Shown piece by piece: positions 12,701 through 22,243 of a DNA stretch of 64,000 nucleotides (within the stretch, counting starts at the first letter, position 1; each line of letters starts with the position of its first letter). Both the position numbers and the translations under genes were made by a program. Below the pieces are notes generated by a model, which was given only the letters and a program-made list of their open reading frames with translations, had not been told where the DNA came from and searched no databases. Origin of the DNA: Gordionus sp. m RMFG-2023 (lineage: Eukaryota; Nematomorpha; Gordioida; Chordodea; Parachordodidae); the NCBI RefSeq assembly GCF_954871325.1, contig NC_088777.1, positions 4,590,509 through 4,654,508 on the forward strand. The letters are read 5' to 3'.

Positions 12701-15700
12701 TTAGACTGCTTTCATGGTGAGTGACGGATCCGATCTTACGTCAAAACAGATGATTTGACGGTTCCGTGTCAATTCAACGAAATTTTAATCGAGAATGTTT
12801 ATTAGAGCGAAGCTTTTATTACGAAATTTTTTTTAAATATATACAGCTAACTTATAGGTCCGTGCATTTGGCCGAACGATTGGAAGCGCTAACGATGAAC
12901 CATATGCCATTTTTAGTGTTTCGTTAGTAGAAAAGCAGTAAATATTTAGTTTTCGCTAATATTTAGTGCTTAATTAATATATTTAAACTCCGTTACTAAT
13001 TTAGTTAACCGCCCTATAAAAAAAGGTTACTAAATAAAAAAATTATGACGTCACGATCTAGGCGTGAAATTGGACGAACGATTGGAAGCGCTTACGATGA
13101 AACCTATATCATTCCTAGGTGCTTAGTTAGTAGAGGTTATGCTTTAATCACTTTGGTAACCGAATTTAAGAAATAAAAATTTGTTTGCGAAAAAACAAAA
13201 ATAAACAATGAATGGCGGGCCAACCAAAACAAAAAACTATAGTTGTACTAAACATCCTGTTTTCGCCATTATATAGTCCTTTAATTGATACATTCAAATT
13301 CCGCAACTTATTTGGTCAATCGTCGCCTTATGAAAAGGCAGTTATACCGCGAAAGAAATGTTTTGAGGTCAAATTTTGGCCAAATAATTACCAAAGTAGC
13401 AACGATGAAATTCATATCATTCCTTAGTGCTCCGTTCGTAGAGGTTAATGCCTTAATCAGCTTAGTAGCCGAAATTAAAATAAACAAATAATTAACATGG
13501 CGGCCCACGTCATGATCTAGAGCAGATCAAAGTCAATAGCGTAACCCTGATTCCTTATATAAAATACTACATTTGTCACAAAAGAAATCGTGAATTTAAA
13601 ATGGTATCTATAATTCTGGCAGACAGCCGTAATCGGATTCGCCTTTCTATTTAGACCCTGTAAAACTGATTTTGAACTAGGACACACTATTTTGGTTTGC
13701 CTTTAAATCTCTATATTTAAGTAAATATTTTGCTTTAGGAAAAAAAATTACAGACACTTTTACTAACGTGAATCTAAATAACCACTCTTTCTCTACCTCC
13801 TTTTTAGGCTGTTTAAAGGGTCGCAGAATTCTAGATTAGCATTTTAGTATTGGGGCATTAGTTTGAGTTTTAATATTATTGTACAATATATATATATATA
13901 TATATATATAGATATATTCAAAGGATTATAGCATTATTTTTCATTGTAATATTATTATATAAGATGCCAATTCAAAACTGTAAATCGTTGTGGATTGGGT
14001 AATTATTTAATAATAACGTTTTCGCGCTATTAAATTATGATAGAGGATAATATCCATATCATTCTTAGGACTTTTGTGATTTTTTTTTAAAAAACAAATA
14101 AATTAATAAATGAAGATATCCTAAAAAAATTGTCATACTTGATATTAAAAAGGAATGTAAATTAGTGCAAGTAAATCATAAGGCATTCTCATCCCAGGTA
14201 ATTGTCGTTTAAGAAAACTTATAAGGTAGTGCTATTAAACGGCTCGTTTTGAGCCGATCTTTAAAAGCGGCTAACTCAATATTTTAGCCAGAAAAATATT
14301 GCCCAAGCCTCGATATTTCGCTGATAGATGTCCAAGCCTTTGTTCCTTCTAAAAACAAAATCTTCATGCCTGCGTAATATTATTCTTAAATGAAATATTG
14401 AGTTGAGCCGTTTAACAACACTAGCCAGTACAATATCAATAATGAATGAATTCTTTATTAGTAATATTTTTTTTTATTAAATAAGATACGTGTATTAAAA
14501 TTTAAAAAATAATAATATAATATAAAACTATTTAATTTTTTTCCATAATATCATCAACATTTTTTACTACAATATTATTTATACAATTATGAATGAAATG
14601 ATAGTTTAAAACAATTATTTTCATAGCTTCTTTAATTTCACTCGGCACTTTATTTGCACCGTCTACCAAAGACAAGCACAATATTCTATCTGGATCACTG
14701 TGGATTTCCAACATTATATCAAAATATTTTTCCATAAGGATCTCTTCTTTTTTTTACCCTAACCCCTTTTTACGGGTCTTACATTCTCGTTATTATCTGT
14801 GTCACTGTTTAGCGTTTTTCGGGGAATGGGGGAAGTAGTAAGAAATGATAGAGAATCGTACCATTTCCATGGAGTGCTAGATTTTAGCAGCATTCCCTGA
14901 ATGTATTACTTCTCTTTTTCTTTTTTAAAAAAAAGAACCCCTCAAATTCTTCCATTTTAATTTGCATACATTTGGGGATGATTTAAGTCTTGGTAATTAA
15001 TTAATAATTTATAATAGGATAAAGATAAATAATTTTATTTTAAATAAAGATTTATGTTGTTTTGATTTTATTTTAAAAGAAATATTTAATATATTTATAT
15101 ATTATAAATTGTTAAAATTTCACATTCCATATTAATGCTAACTAATATATATTATTTAATTAAAAAGTCTATTGATTTAAAAAATTCTTATTATAAAGTA
15201 GTCAATATTAGGTGATTCTATATAGTCCTGTTCTACTTTTTAGCACATAATGACCATAGTTCATCTACTATAAAATCTATTAGACTAATAACATTACATT
15301 GATTAAACGTCATAGTCATTTTAAAAAAATAGCATATTGCATTTACATATATTCTCTTTTGCAAAGAGATAAATATTAAAAAGAACATGATAATATATAT
15401 ATATATAAATTTAAAATGGATAAAAATAATTAAGATATGTTAAGATAAAATTAGCATCTCTAACTTCTACAAAATTAGTCAAATTGATTTTTAATTTAAA
15501 ATTTTATATTATATATTAAATATTTCCGTCTAATATTATAAAATTGGATTAAAAATGAAGTCCATCTCTATATTTCTATATTTCGTATAATAAGCTGCAG
15601 ATAGTTAAATTATATAAAATAAAGAGGATATGACATGGAGCATACACCGATTTTATATTTAATTTAGAAAATAATTTTTATTTAAAATTGGTAATCCTAA

Positions 15701-18700
15701 TTAAACTAATAATGTTACTACTTTGTAACCAGAGATCCGAGACCCCAATGAACATCGATTTAGTTCAGATTAAGCTAAATATAGCTAGGTTCGGTTTAAA
15801 TAATAGGTGAGGGCAATTTTTGAATCGTAAAGAGTATTACGGCACGCGTAGAGTAGATGTTAGAGCGCTCAAAGCAATTAGGGGATCGGAGTTAGAAATT
15901 TTTTTTTTTTAAAAATGATTTTATAATTTCTAATATTTTTATTGGAAATTATAATTGAATTATAACCACGAAATTGTTTATTATTAGTGTATTCTCTCTT
16001 GTTTTTTTTGCTGGTAAATTAATATTGGTTTTTATATTTTAATTAAAAACATTTTCAATACATCTCATTTAATTTATATTTTGCATATAAATTGTAATAA
16101 ACTTGTGAAATTTAAATTTATTTTATATAAATTTCCGAAAAAAAATAATTATTAATGGAAATCTATTCAATTCATATATTGTTTAAATTTAATGAAATAT
16201 TTCTATAATGTAATTTATATATCTCTCTGCCCTTATTTAATTAAATATTGGTATTGATTTTTATACTAATGCAAATCGGGCACTTTATATATATATAAAA
16301 AAATATTAATTTTAATTAAAGTTTTCAAAAATTTTTATTTCTTAATTCTAGATTTATGTACAAAAAAAATAAAATATTAAAAAAAATAAAATAACAAAAT
16401 CAAATTGTGTTATTATATATCTATTAATTAAGGTAAAACAAATTTATAGCTCCCAATCACTTATATTACCTGAGACATGGTTGGGCTAAAATGTTACAAA
16501 TAGCGTTATAGGTTAAGTAAGTGCCGAGTCACATATTTTTCACCGATCCGATACCGATCCGATATTTATTGATCTTCACCCCCCCACCCCCCTTTGAACC
16601 AAATGTAATTAAGAAATCAATATTTTTTTCGCGCAAAAAATCCAATTATGCATTTAATCTAATATTTTTTTATTTCTACAATAATTAAAAAAAGGCTTAC
16701 GGGATATTGGTAGTATTAAATAAATTTTTCGTTATTCCTCCCCGTGAAATTAGAATTCGGCGGATAACGCATTTTGCAAAATTATCTTTGCCTTTTGTAA
16801 AATATTTCCATAATTCAGATACCATATTTTAAAATTTTTTTTATTTAATTTAAAGTATAAAATAATAAAATTGGCGTTATTATATTAAAAAGATTTATAA
16901 TATTATAAAATAAACTTTTAAAATACTATAAATCTATTTTTTTAAAAATAAATAAAATTTAAGGGGTGTTGTGCATTTGCATAGTTTAAAAAAAAAAAAA
17001 TTTATTAAGAAAATATTATTAATGTTAAATAAATATACATAAAATAACAACAAAAAAAAATAAGGATGGGTTTTTTAAAGCTATCAACCCGATCCGATAT
17101 TTTTGGAAAAGGCTAAATATCGGTACCGATCCGATAATTAATATCGGCACAGCCCTAAATTCTACCATTTTTTTAAATGTAACAAAGAGCTCTGGTGGTA
17201 ACCGTTACATTTATTTTTGAAATATATGATAAAACATTTTTTTATGATTATTTTTAAGTAAACTGAATAAAACTCTAAGATAAATGGCTGAATGTATTGG
17301 TTAACGGAAAACAAGAATACTTAAAATTGAAATATATAACTTCAACCAGAAGCTAGTTTAGTTTTCACATCCGTTTTAAGTACTATGCTGGGGATTATCA
17401 TCGTCCCATAAAAAAAAATTGCAAGACCTTTTTATGACAATTGGTAGCAATTTTTTAGGATCTCATAAATCTGATCAGTGGAAATGCCAATTCCTATTTC
17501 CAAAGTTAAAGTCTATAGTTCAAATGATCTCTAGATTGATGTTTCACGATCCATCATTAGACCCTATACCGGTTTTTGGTGAGCTTCATCAAGCTTCTAC
17601 AGTTACCAATAACTTTCATAACCATATAGGTATCTCTGGTTTTAAATAGTGTGCTATTAATTATTATTACTAATTTGGATGCTGTAAAATTTACAAGTTT
17701 TTGATTTTTTTTTAAAAATTGAAATATTTATTTAGGCAATAAGGAGAAAATTAGGGGTTGGAAAATATCAAGAGACTTGCAGATCCGGCCCTAAGACCGG
17801 CCCGAGTACCAGGGCCGGGCCGTATTTTAAATTTCTAAAAGGGCCGGGTCTGAAAATTTTTTTTTTAAATACCCGGGCCGGGCCATATTTTTTTTTTAAA
17901 ATTTATACAACATGAATTATTATATTCGTCAATTGGATATGGTTATAATGATTATATATAGTTATGATTAATATAATGCTTGGTGAAAGTTAATACTAGC
18001 TAACACTCATAGTATCTATTACATAATATAATTATAGTTTTCCAGCCATGGAATAAATAGGCAAAGGATTAAATACATTATTATATAATATATGTTATAT
18101 TTTTTATTAGTTAAAATATCAGTTTTATTTTTTTTATAAATACAATTAATATAGTATATTCTCAAAATATTATTTACACAAATTTTATAGTATCAATTTG
18201 TAATATACTAAATAACTGTTTAGAATATAAAAAAATAAAATATGTAGTAGTTGTTGTTAAACGGCTCGTTTTGAGCCGATTTTAAAAAACGGCTAACTCA
18301 GTTTTTATCCAGAAAAATATTATGCAAGCCTGAAAATTTTACTCATAGAAGGAGCAAAGGTCTATAGACATATAGTATAGAAATTTCGAGGCTTAATCAA
18401 TATTTTTCTGGCGAAAATATTGAGTTAGCCGTTTTTAAAAATTGGCTCAAAACGAGCTGTTTAACAACATTAGCTAATATGCTTGCTTATTAAATTATAA
18501 TACTCGCCAAAATATATGATAAAAGGCAAATAGATGATTTTTTTGTATATACCAGGTCGAATATAATTTTAAAAAATCGAGCCGGGCCTAAAATTTTTTT
18601 TATTTTTAAACCCGGGCCAGGCCAGGCCGTGCAAATGGTACCTCTGCAAATCTCTGGAAAATATAGAGTTACGATGTAGTCAAATTTTAAGTTGAGTAAA

Positions 18701-21551
18701 AATGTCCATTATATTTAAAATGCTAATGTATGGAAGGATATTCTTTATGCCTTTAATTATAGTATAAGGTAATCATGACTCTATATAACACTAAAAAAAA
18801 TCAAAGCTGTTTTATAATGGTTGGCAAATGAGCCCTATAATTTTTTACAAAATATTTTATGTAGCCGGGTGACAAAATTCAAGATATATTATAAATATAA
18901 ACCTTGATTTCTGAGTTGTGACTAGCTAGAGTGAGCATATTAAATGCAAGGTTTTTGTCATATTCGGAGGTTAATGGATTAGTTTCTGCAGCATGGTCCA
19001 AGTAAAGTAAACCAGTCACTGGCAGGTTATGAGGCTTGAACTCAAATAGCTGTTGCAATGGTTCTTTGCCATCAAGAGATGACTAAAAAATTCCAAAAAT
19101 TTAATTAAATACAAATTTCTGAATATCAAAATTATGACTATACATCATAGTTACATTTACTTCCAGAGAAGACTTCTACTAAGGGGAAGGGAGGGTGGGT
19201 AAGACATAAGATGGTCATTGAAGTTGGAGAGGGGGTAGAAAGTTAGGCATAACTCATCTTAATTTGAATGAAATTAGAGTGAGATAGTTTTTAAATTCTA
19301 TTTTTATTTTTATAAGTTTTGATTTGGTGTTGGTGTGGGGCTAAAATTTTTGATGAGGGTAATATTGTCATTGACTTATGGGGAGGGGGGATGGGGGGGT
19401 GTAGAAGTTCCTGGTTTGGGAAATATAATATAAATTGTCAAATTGTTTTGTATATAACATTACATTTCCTTAAAACTAACATCAATTTATATATTATATA
19501 TAGTCTTAGTATAATTTGAAACCTTGTAAAATTTGACATGGCCATCTTGATAAAAAACTGCCAAAGAAGAACCATCAGAATTAATATCGGCACCTATCAT
19601 ATAAGGGATATCATTATGATTGGCAGTATTATCAGCCCCATAGGCTGTCAGCTTGTGAATAATTTTTATTAGATCATTTGTGCTCCCAGGAAGAGCAATG
19701 TCTGCATAAGTAATAAATTGAAATATTTTGGCATCACCTTTTTCCAAGTCTTCTGTCATTGTGAAATCAATAATAAGTAACTAAAATGAAAGAATTGATT
19801 AAAAAAAATACAAAATTATTATGTAAAAAAAACTCATCCACACACAAAAAAAGTAAACCTCTTTGGCAAGTATAATGAGGAGGATTTGTCGGATTTGTGA
19901 TTGAGCTGATAAATCTTTCCAGATAACTCTTAAAGGAAGCCTGTTTTCTTGATGGCTCAAATCACCCTCATGGAATGTCTGACCAGAGGGAATCATATGA
20001 TATAAAGGAATGCAACTTGATTATTTTTTTTTTAAATTCATTGAGTAGGATTATAAAATATGGTCCCCATTCTAAATTGCTAAGACAAAAATTGGGAATC
20101 TCATTTATATCTCCTAGAATATTTTTAAATAAATATTAACAATAATTAAGATAGATTCTACAGAAGTAGATTCATCCTATATTTATTGAGTTTTTAAAAA
20201 AAATCATTACAAATGAGGAAAATATTATTTAAGATTCCCGAATTTGTAATCTTTAAGATATTTCCCCAAGATTTTTTAATAAATCAATTTAATACAATTG
20301 TTTACTTCCCTAGCATCGAATATTATCTTCAATAATGCTTTTAAAAATTTCTATGATATATATATATATAAGCTAGATTCCCAATTTTTGATTTTTACCT
20401 AACTCCAATATAATAGAAATATTAATTCGTATTTTTTAAATAGATAGGATCCAAAGTGAATATTCATAATTATGGATTATTATAAAAATCTCAATATAGT
20501 CATTTAAAATAAGCTAAAAATCAAGATTTTAAACAACATTAGTTAAGTGACAAAATGTATTTTATTATATTAAGAAGCCATACAATATTATCATTGAACT
20601 TATGTTAATTTATATTATATACTTGTAAGAGTACTCATCAGATGAATCAGAAAGAGTGTTTTTAATCATGCATATATCGTAAACAAATGTGTTAGATTTG
20701 GCATCTATGTAAGCTAATTTACAAATCTGTGAGTCTGAAGTCACATATACATGTTGTGAAAAGGATACATCACATATAAAATCACAAGAACTCTTCAACA
20801 GGGGTTTAATTTTGGTTTGATTTTGCATAATCCTAATACCACAAGAGTTATCATTACCTTTTTTAACATATATATGTCTTAATATTTGATAAATTCTGAA
20901 AGTGTTTACAATTTATATGCAGCTATATAACACTTAAATTTCTCTGTATATACAACAATAATTAAAAAATAATAAATAGAAAATGGCTATTGGATTAATA
21001 GCTGTACCATCTAGTGTTTAAAAAATTTATGTAAATTTTGCACTAAAGTGTACTTATGAATAATTATCATTTTCTATTTAAAATAGTAAAATTATATAAA
21101 ATAACCATAAAAAGAATTAACATGTAATAAATAACTTTTAAACTTAACTGATGTGTCATTTCAAAAAATAGAAGGTACTTTTAAGGGGATAAGCTACGAA
21201 TTTTAATTTTCTTTGGCAATCAACTAAATCTCCATTGAGCCATTTTGTTTCCCATTGATAATTGGCTAAATTCTCTACTATCACCTTATATAATTTTATG
21301 CAAAATGAGATTTGTAACATATACTAGGCAAATTTTATAATTATATACAATTTATTCAAATACAAAATAAGCATCTTTACAACATTAACAATTTATAAAT
21401 TCCTTATAAACACATGATATTCATATATTTAAGCAAATAAAAATTCAAAACCTTATCATTTCCTGAGCTTTGTTTAAATGGTATAAGATCACATTGTATA
21501 AGAATATTATCCCCATGAATAGTATATTTATTGGCAGCTTCGTTAGGAGCT
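556..21551 (-). CDS. EDC4: EDC4/Ge-1 mRNA-decapping scaffold gene, 11 exons, 3' part outside window
   Basis: Enhancer of mRNA decapping 4 binds DCP1/DCP2 in cytoplasmic P-bodies. I join eleven minus-strand exons: 21452-21551, 21179-21284, 20623-20857, 19859-20015, 19523-19780, 18903-19082, 12250-12487, 11831-12011, 3183-3794, 2612-3027, 556-768. All junctions have GT/AG borders and phases that fit, giving about 899 residues. Order matches the animal family: WD40 region (exons 1-7, with DGHVKFYK, then ASHNSEIK-LWK, then FLVITDINGQTLYLLEM, then VVINQPVISFSI), a Ser/Asn-rich linker (exons 8-9), and a coiled coil (end of exon 9 into exon 10). Human EDC4 has the same blocks (DGYVKFWQ, NRELKMWCT, LILSDVQRKVLYVMEL, LLTHPVLSFGI) from memory. 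The C-terminal exons are not in the window. Introns reach about 8 kb and are full of transposons, yet the exon frames are open, so the gene is probably active. Confidence 0.87.
1225..1400. repeat. diverged R1 foldback copy b
   Basis: Shares TTCAATATTTTAGCCAGAAA, the AGGCTTG-like centre and GAGTTAACCATTTTTAAAAA with family R1, but the ends are eroded. Older copy inside EDC4 intron 10. Confidence 0.55.
1791..2476. mobile_element. non-autonomous hAT MITE with 8-bp target duplication
   Basis: Termini CAGGGCTGTGCATTTGACCG and the mirrored GACCGACTTGCCAACCCTG. Flanked by perfect duplications GTTTATAC at 1783-1790 and 2477-2484. The CAG...CTG ends and 8-bp duplication are hAT hallmarks. Subterminal TTGACCGGT/TTGACCGAT motifs repeat at both ends. 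The middle has no recognisable transposase. It lies in EDC4 intron 10. Confidence 0.88.
2612..3027 (-). CDS. EDC4: EDC4 exon 10, linker and start of coiled coil
   Basis: A Ser/Thr/Pro/Asn-rich stretch is followed by ENENKRLIEALKEISVSQAK and LAQKMDTLA, a heptad-like segment that corresponds to the C-terminal coiled coil of EDC4 (human QQQRELAELRHSQEELLQRL). Acceptor CCCGTTAG with a strong pyrimidine tract; donor CAG/GTATAT. Joins exon 11 with a phase-1 codon (GAA). Confidence 0.75.
3183..3794 (-). CDS. EDC4: EDC4 exon 9, Ser/Asn-rich linker
   Basis: Begins KLVIHLETSLIPSD, comparable to the family block KLFCVHTKALQDV that follows the PVLSF segment, then a low-complexity linker rich in Ser, Asn, Asp and Lys (DSDDIEDLLSFLLQKNEL). 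The phase-2/phase-1 join with exon 8 works with acceptor GCCTAAG at 3795. The donor GTAATA lies at 3177-3182. The linker is poorly conserved in this family, so assignment rests on frame, phase and position. Confidence 0.72.
4040..5190. repeat. left arm of 1.1-kb inverted repeat
   Basis: Reverse-complementary to 10338-11470. Landmarks shared with the mirror are GAGCCGGCTGAGTTGGCTTG near 4070, the CAAGCCGGCTTCTTGGCT motifs (4210-4250 and 4385), AAATCAGTGATGTAATAATA near 4450, and CTTTTAAATATCCTTTATTG at 5160. Several GTTGTTAAA-type insertions are present in both arms, so they predate the duplication. The 4620-4900 part has no clear mirror. Confidence 0.8.
5310..5510 (+). repeat. two-copy ~110-bp direct repeat
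   Basis: Two imperfect units begin CGTTTAGC(T/C)(A/G)AAATC and share TTTTTTAAGAAGA and AATTATATTTTTGATCTGA. A weaker third start appears near 5570. AT-rich and non-coding. Confidence 0.55.
5511..7187. other. AT-rich stretch with hAT-like ends and R1 remnants
   Basis: No gene seen. R1-like pieces occur near 5970-6030 (GGCTAACCCAATATTTTAGC) and 6600-6660. The short palindrome-rich block 6438-6571 contains GTAGCGCGCTAC units and ends CTTTAACAACTCTG, which resembles a hAT right terminus. A related end lies at 6750-6850 (ending CACTACCTGTCCTG). Matching left ends and target duplications were not found. Confidence 0.4.
7188..9083 (+). CDS. hAT transposase, apparently intact, three exons
   Basis: Exons 7188-8171, 8224-8717 and 8768-9083 join with GT/AG borders and correct phases into one open frame of 597 residues. 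The two introns are about 50 bp. A BED zinc finger lies at residues 38-62 (CRFC ... HLKRFH). RNase-H-like catalytic motifs follow: TTDLWTG (D164) and THDNASN (D230), then HRCLAHILN and DVATRWNSKY. The C-terminal dimerisation region has LDWWSSN, FPKLAMMARDFF and VPSERTFSRA. Length is typical of autonomous hAT transposases. It sits at the centre of an inverted repeat within EDC4 intron 8, antisense to EDC4. I did not find convincing own terminal repeats close to the gene. Confidence 0.88.
9084..10337. other. AT-rich spacer inside inverted-repeat structure
   Basis: No gene recognised. A short, less AT-rich island at 9645-9730 stands out (minus strand reads DPNEGFYLRQLISLEG), but it has no family match I know of. 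The rest is low-complexity A/T. Confidence 0.4.
10338..11470. repeat. right arm of 1.1-kb inverted repeat
   Basis: Mirror of 4040-5190: CAATAAAGGATATTTAAAAG at 10351, the reverse complement of the 4450 landmark near 11030, and the CCGGCTT-rich block at 11210-11460. It contains a private insertion at about 10660-10860 (AGAGAA array) that the left arm lacks. Confidence 0.8.
10664..10800 (+). repeat. degenerate tandem array of TA(C/T)AGAGAA motifs
   Basis: About eight to ten AYAGAGAA motifs spaced 15-20 bp apart (ATTACAGAGAAACC, TTATAGAGAA and so on), decaying to the right. Present only in the right inverted-repeat arm. Confidence 0.6.
11471..11545. repeat. GC-rich CCGGCTT repeat ending in TTAACAACACTA
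   Basis: Continuation of the right arm ending GACTAAGTTTTTTAACAACA, the terminal motif shared by family R1 and other elements here. The left-arm counterpart near 4000-4040 is too diverged to align by eye. Confidence 0.45.
11715..11804. mobile_element. 90-bp hAT MITE with perfect 8-bp target duplication
   Basis: Begins CAGAGTTGGGCA and ends GTACTGCCCAACTCTG. Flanked by ACTACATC at 11707-11714 and 11805-11812. Internal ACAAGATACAAAATTATCTT and ATCTTGTATCTTAGATGCAA form an inner palindrome. Its ends match the larger element at 21769-25910, which is therefore the likely relative. It lies in EDC4 intron 8, starting 26 bp from the exon 8 donor core. Confidence 0.9.
11831..12011 (-). CDS. EDC4: EDC4 exon 8
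   Basis: Reads GFDSLTRVVINQPVISFSIL across the junction (human FSSISEFLLTHPVLSFGIQ), then an acidic, leucine-rich stretch. Acceptor ATTACTTAG at 12012, donor GTATGT at 11825-11830. The following intron is about 8 kb and contains the inverted-repeat/hAT structure and a 90-bp MITE starting 26 bp from the donor. Confidence 0.83.
12250..12487 (-). CDS. EDC4: EDC4 exon 7, end of WD40 domain
   Basis: Starts LWKIAPESAHAECLQKFSF (human MWCTVSWTCLQTIRFS) and contains FLVITDINGQTLYLLEM (human LILSDVQRKVLYVMEL). A cysteine- and proline-bearing insert lies between these blocks. Acceptor TTTGATAG, donor GTACGG. Base composition is clearly less AT-rich than the surrounding introns. Confidence 0.87.
12868..13530. 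repeat. 2-3 imperfect copies of a repeat inside EDC4 intron 7
   Basis: GAACGATTGGAAGCGCT(A/T)ACG occurs at about 12872 and 13071. AACGATGAAATTCATATCAT near 13400 belongs to a third unit. Companion motifs TTAGTAGAGGTTATGC and the CACGTCA(T/C)GATCTAG tail recur. No open frame spans the units. A weak fourth relic appears near 14040. Confidence 0.55.
13880..13912. repeat. (TA)n microsatellite
   Basis: Uninterrupted TA dinucleotides, about 14 units, followed by GATATATTC. Confidence 0.85.
14228..14422. repeat. foldback repeat family R1, copy c
   Basis: Left arm TTAAACGGCTCGTTTTGAGC with GGCTAACTCAATATTTTAGC, right arm GAGTTGAGCCGTTTAACAAC. The centre is GCCCAAGCCTCG ... TTCATGCCTGCG as in copy a. 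Confidence 0.8.
14423..16500. other. AT-rich intronic stretch, no gene seen
   Basis: Part of EDC4 intron 7. A small open frame at 14532-14735 (minus, LEIHSDPDRILCLSLVDG) has no match that I recognise. The rest is low-complexity A/T with short (TA)n runs. Confidence 0.4.
16510..17157. mobile_element. probable non-autonomous hAT-like element
   Basis: Subterminal CCGATCCGATACCGATCCGA near 16543 mirrors CGGTACCGATCCGATAATTA near 17120. The outer ends are GTGCCGAGTCACATA and TATCGGCACAGCCCTAAAT. The right end looks like a hAT terminus (CAGGGCTGTGCCGATA on the minus strand), but a clean target duplication was not found. Confidence 0.5.
17419..17649 (+). pseudogene. unrecognised 76-codon open frame
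   Basis: Encodes FLFPKLKSIVQMISRLMF and DPSLDPIPVFGELHQAST. Composition is more protein-like than the surrounding intron, with balanced residues and no low complexity, and it is antisense to EDC4. It might be a relic of a transposase or an inserted host gene. I do not recognise the family. Confidence 0.25.
17769..18656. mobile_element. GGGCCGGGCC-type hAT MITE, 8-bp target duplication, with nested R1
   Basis: Ends CAAGAGACTTGCAGATCC and GGTACCTCTGCAAATCTCTG. Perfect duplications GAAAATAT at 17761-17768 and 18657-18664. GC-rich subterminal GGGCCGGGCC motifs on both sides stand out from the AT background. A foldback R1 copy (18251-18471) is inserted inside. A related piece lies at about 51520-51840. 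Confidence 0.88.
18251..18471. repeat. foldback repeat family R1, copy d, nested in hAT MITE
   Basis: TTGTTAAACGGCTCGTTTTG at the left and GGCTCAAAACGAGCTGTTTA at the right, with the usual GGCTAACTCA / TGAGTTAGCC inner arms. Its position inside 17769-18656 shows that R1 moved more recently than that element. Confidence 0.85.
18903..19082 (-). CDS. EDC4: EDC4 exon 6, WD40 blade
   Basis: Reads KEPLQQLFEFKPHNLPVTG, LLYLDHAAE and LTLASHNSEIK. It matches CLHEWKPHDGRPLSCLLFCD and GADQNRELK of human EDC4. The next exon supplies LWKIAPES, so the conserved NREL-K-LW block is split by the 6.4-kb intron. Acceptor TTTTTTAG, donor GTTTAT. Confidence 0.87.
19523..19780 (-). CDS. EDC4: EDC4 exon 5, WD40 blade ending DGHVKFYK
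   Basis: Contains MIGADINSDGSSLAVFYQDG followed by HVKFYK, the counterpart of the most conserved EDC4 WD40 stretch (LSPDGTVLATASHDGYVKFW). LLIIDFTMTEDLEKG at its start corresponds to human LLHEDRAEVWDL. Acceptor CATTTTAG, donor GTTTCA; phase 0 at both ends. Confidence 0.87.
19859..20015 (-). CDS. EDC4: EDC4 exon 4, WD40 region
   Basis: Reads IPLYHMIPSGQTFHEGD then ENRLPLRVIWKDL and ILLIILAKE. The phase fits both neighbours. LPLRVIW corresponds to human HFRRIIW. Acceptor AATCAAG, donor GTTTAC. Less conserved than the flanking exons. Confidence 0.75.
20623..20857 (-). CDS. EDC4: EDC4 exon 3, WD40 blades
   Basis: Reads NDNSCGIRIMQNQTKIKPLL, CDVSFSQHVYVTSDSQI and NTFVYDI, aligning with AANNGSAMVRVISVSTSERT and DLAFAHLNSPQLACLDEAGNLFVW of human EDC4. 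The junction with exon 2 reproduces the conserved spacing. Ends in phase 2 at a GTATAT donor. Confidence 0.83.
21179..21284 (-). CDS. EDC4: EDC4 exon 2, first WD40 blade
   Basis: Reads VIVENLANYQWETKWLNGD then KFVAYPLK, equivalent to the animal EDC4 segment KIQPVAKYDWEQKYYYGN ... FLAYAIR. Acceptor ATATAAG at 21285 and donor GTACCT below 21179. It ends in phase 1 and completes a serine codon with the next exon. Confidence 0.8.
21452..21551 (-). CDS. EDC4: EDC4 exon 1 (recognised), N-terminal lead of WD40 domain
   Basis: Acceptor TTTAATAG before 21551, donor AAG/GTTTTG at 21452. Reads APNEAANKYTIHGDNILIQ and ends SSGNDK; the block matches the region just before the first WD40 blade in animal EDC4 (human GSNKVKI), and joins in phase 0 to exon 2. 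Confidence 0.75.
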
Positions 21552-21595
21552 CTATTAAAATAAATTGTCACATAAATTAATAATGATTATTATAC

Positions 21596-21618
21596 ATCGT
21601 TTCAGTTTTTTTTAGCAT
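21596..21618 (-). CDS. EDC4: possible EDC4 first coding exon (7 codons)
   Basis: An ATG on the minus strand at 21618 opens a short reading (MLKKTET plus two bases) ending at a GTATAA donor. Its phase fits the one leading base of the exon starting at 21551. The intron implied is only about 44 bp, shorter than the other EDC4 introns, and the human protein has a longer N terminus. The true start could instead lie further right. This is inference from phase only. Confidence 0.25.
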
Positions 21619-22243
21619 CTCGCTACTTTTAAATACTATAGCAGTCATTTAAAATATGAATAAAAAATTTAACATGGTGTGGACTAAACGTTACCGCTGG
21701 AAATATAATAGTATAACGAACAATGATAACGAATGATTTATAAAAAAAGAAATAAATGTACAAACAACCAGAGTTGGGCTGTACCGCCAATACTTGTATC
21801 TAAGATACAAGATAGAAGATTCTTTTGTATCTTCTACTCAGTGTTTTTTTGACATTTTTAATAAGATACTAGTATCTGTATCTAAAATCCTTTATTCTGA
21901 AAAGAATCTTGTATCTTTTTCATTTTCATTTACTTGACAAAAGATACAAATACAGATTCTTTTTAATATTCATGTTTAAAATTTTACATATAACAGTATA
22001 TATCTTATTTTCTTCGAGAATCTTGTATTAATTTCCTTATTTAATGACAACCAAAAGTAGCTGAAAAATTTACAACTCATATTAAGGTAGATAGATAAAA
22101 AATATAAAAACACCAAAATAAAATAAAGATTATATTTTATATAAATGTAACTCGATGAATATCATTCCAATTTTAAGTAACATTTTTTTTATTTGTAGAA
22201 TGATTAGCACTCATGGTAGTAAAATTTAAATTATGGATATAAG

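Noticed and set aside
12600-12760. An additional EDC4 exon between exons 6 and 7
   Set aside because: No frame stays open between plausible splice sites, and exons 6 and 7 already join in phase across a conserved motif.
13212-13508. Overlapping short frames on both strands
   Set aside because: They fall in the imperfect repeat at 12.87-13.53 kb, and frames are not kept between repeat units.
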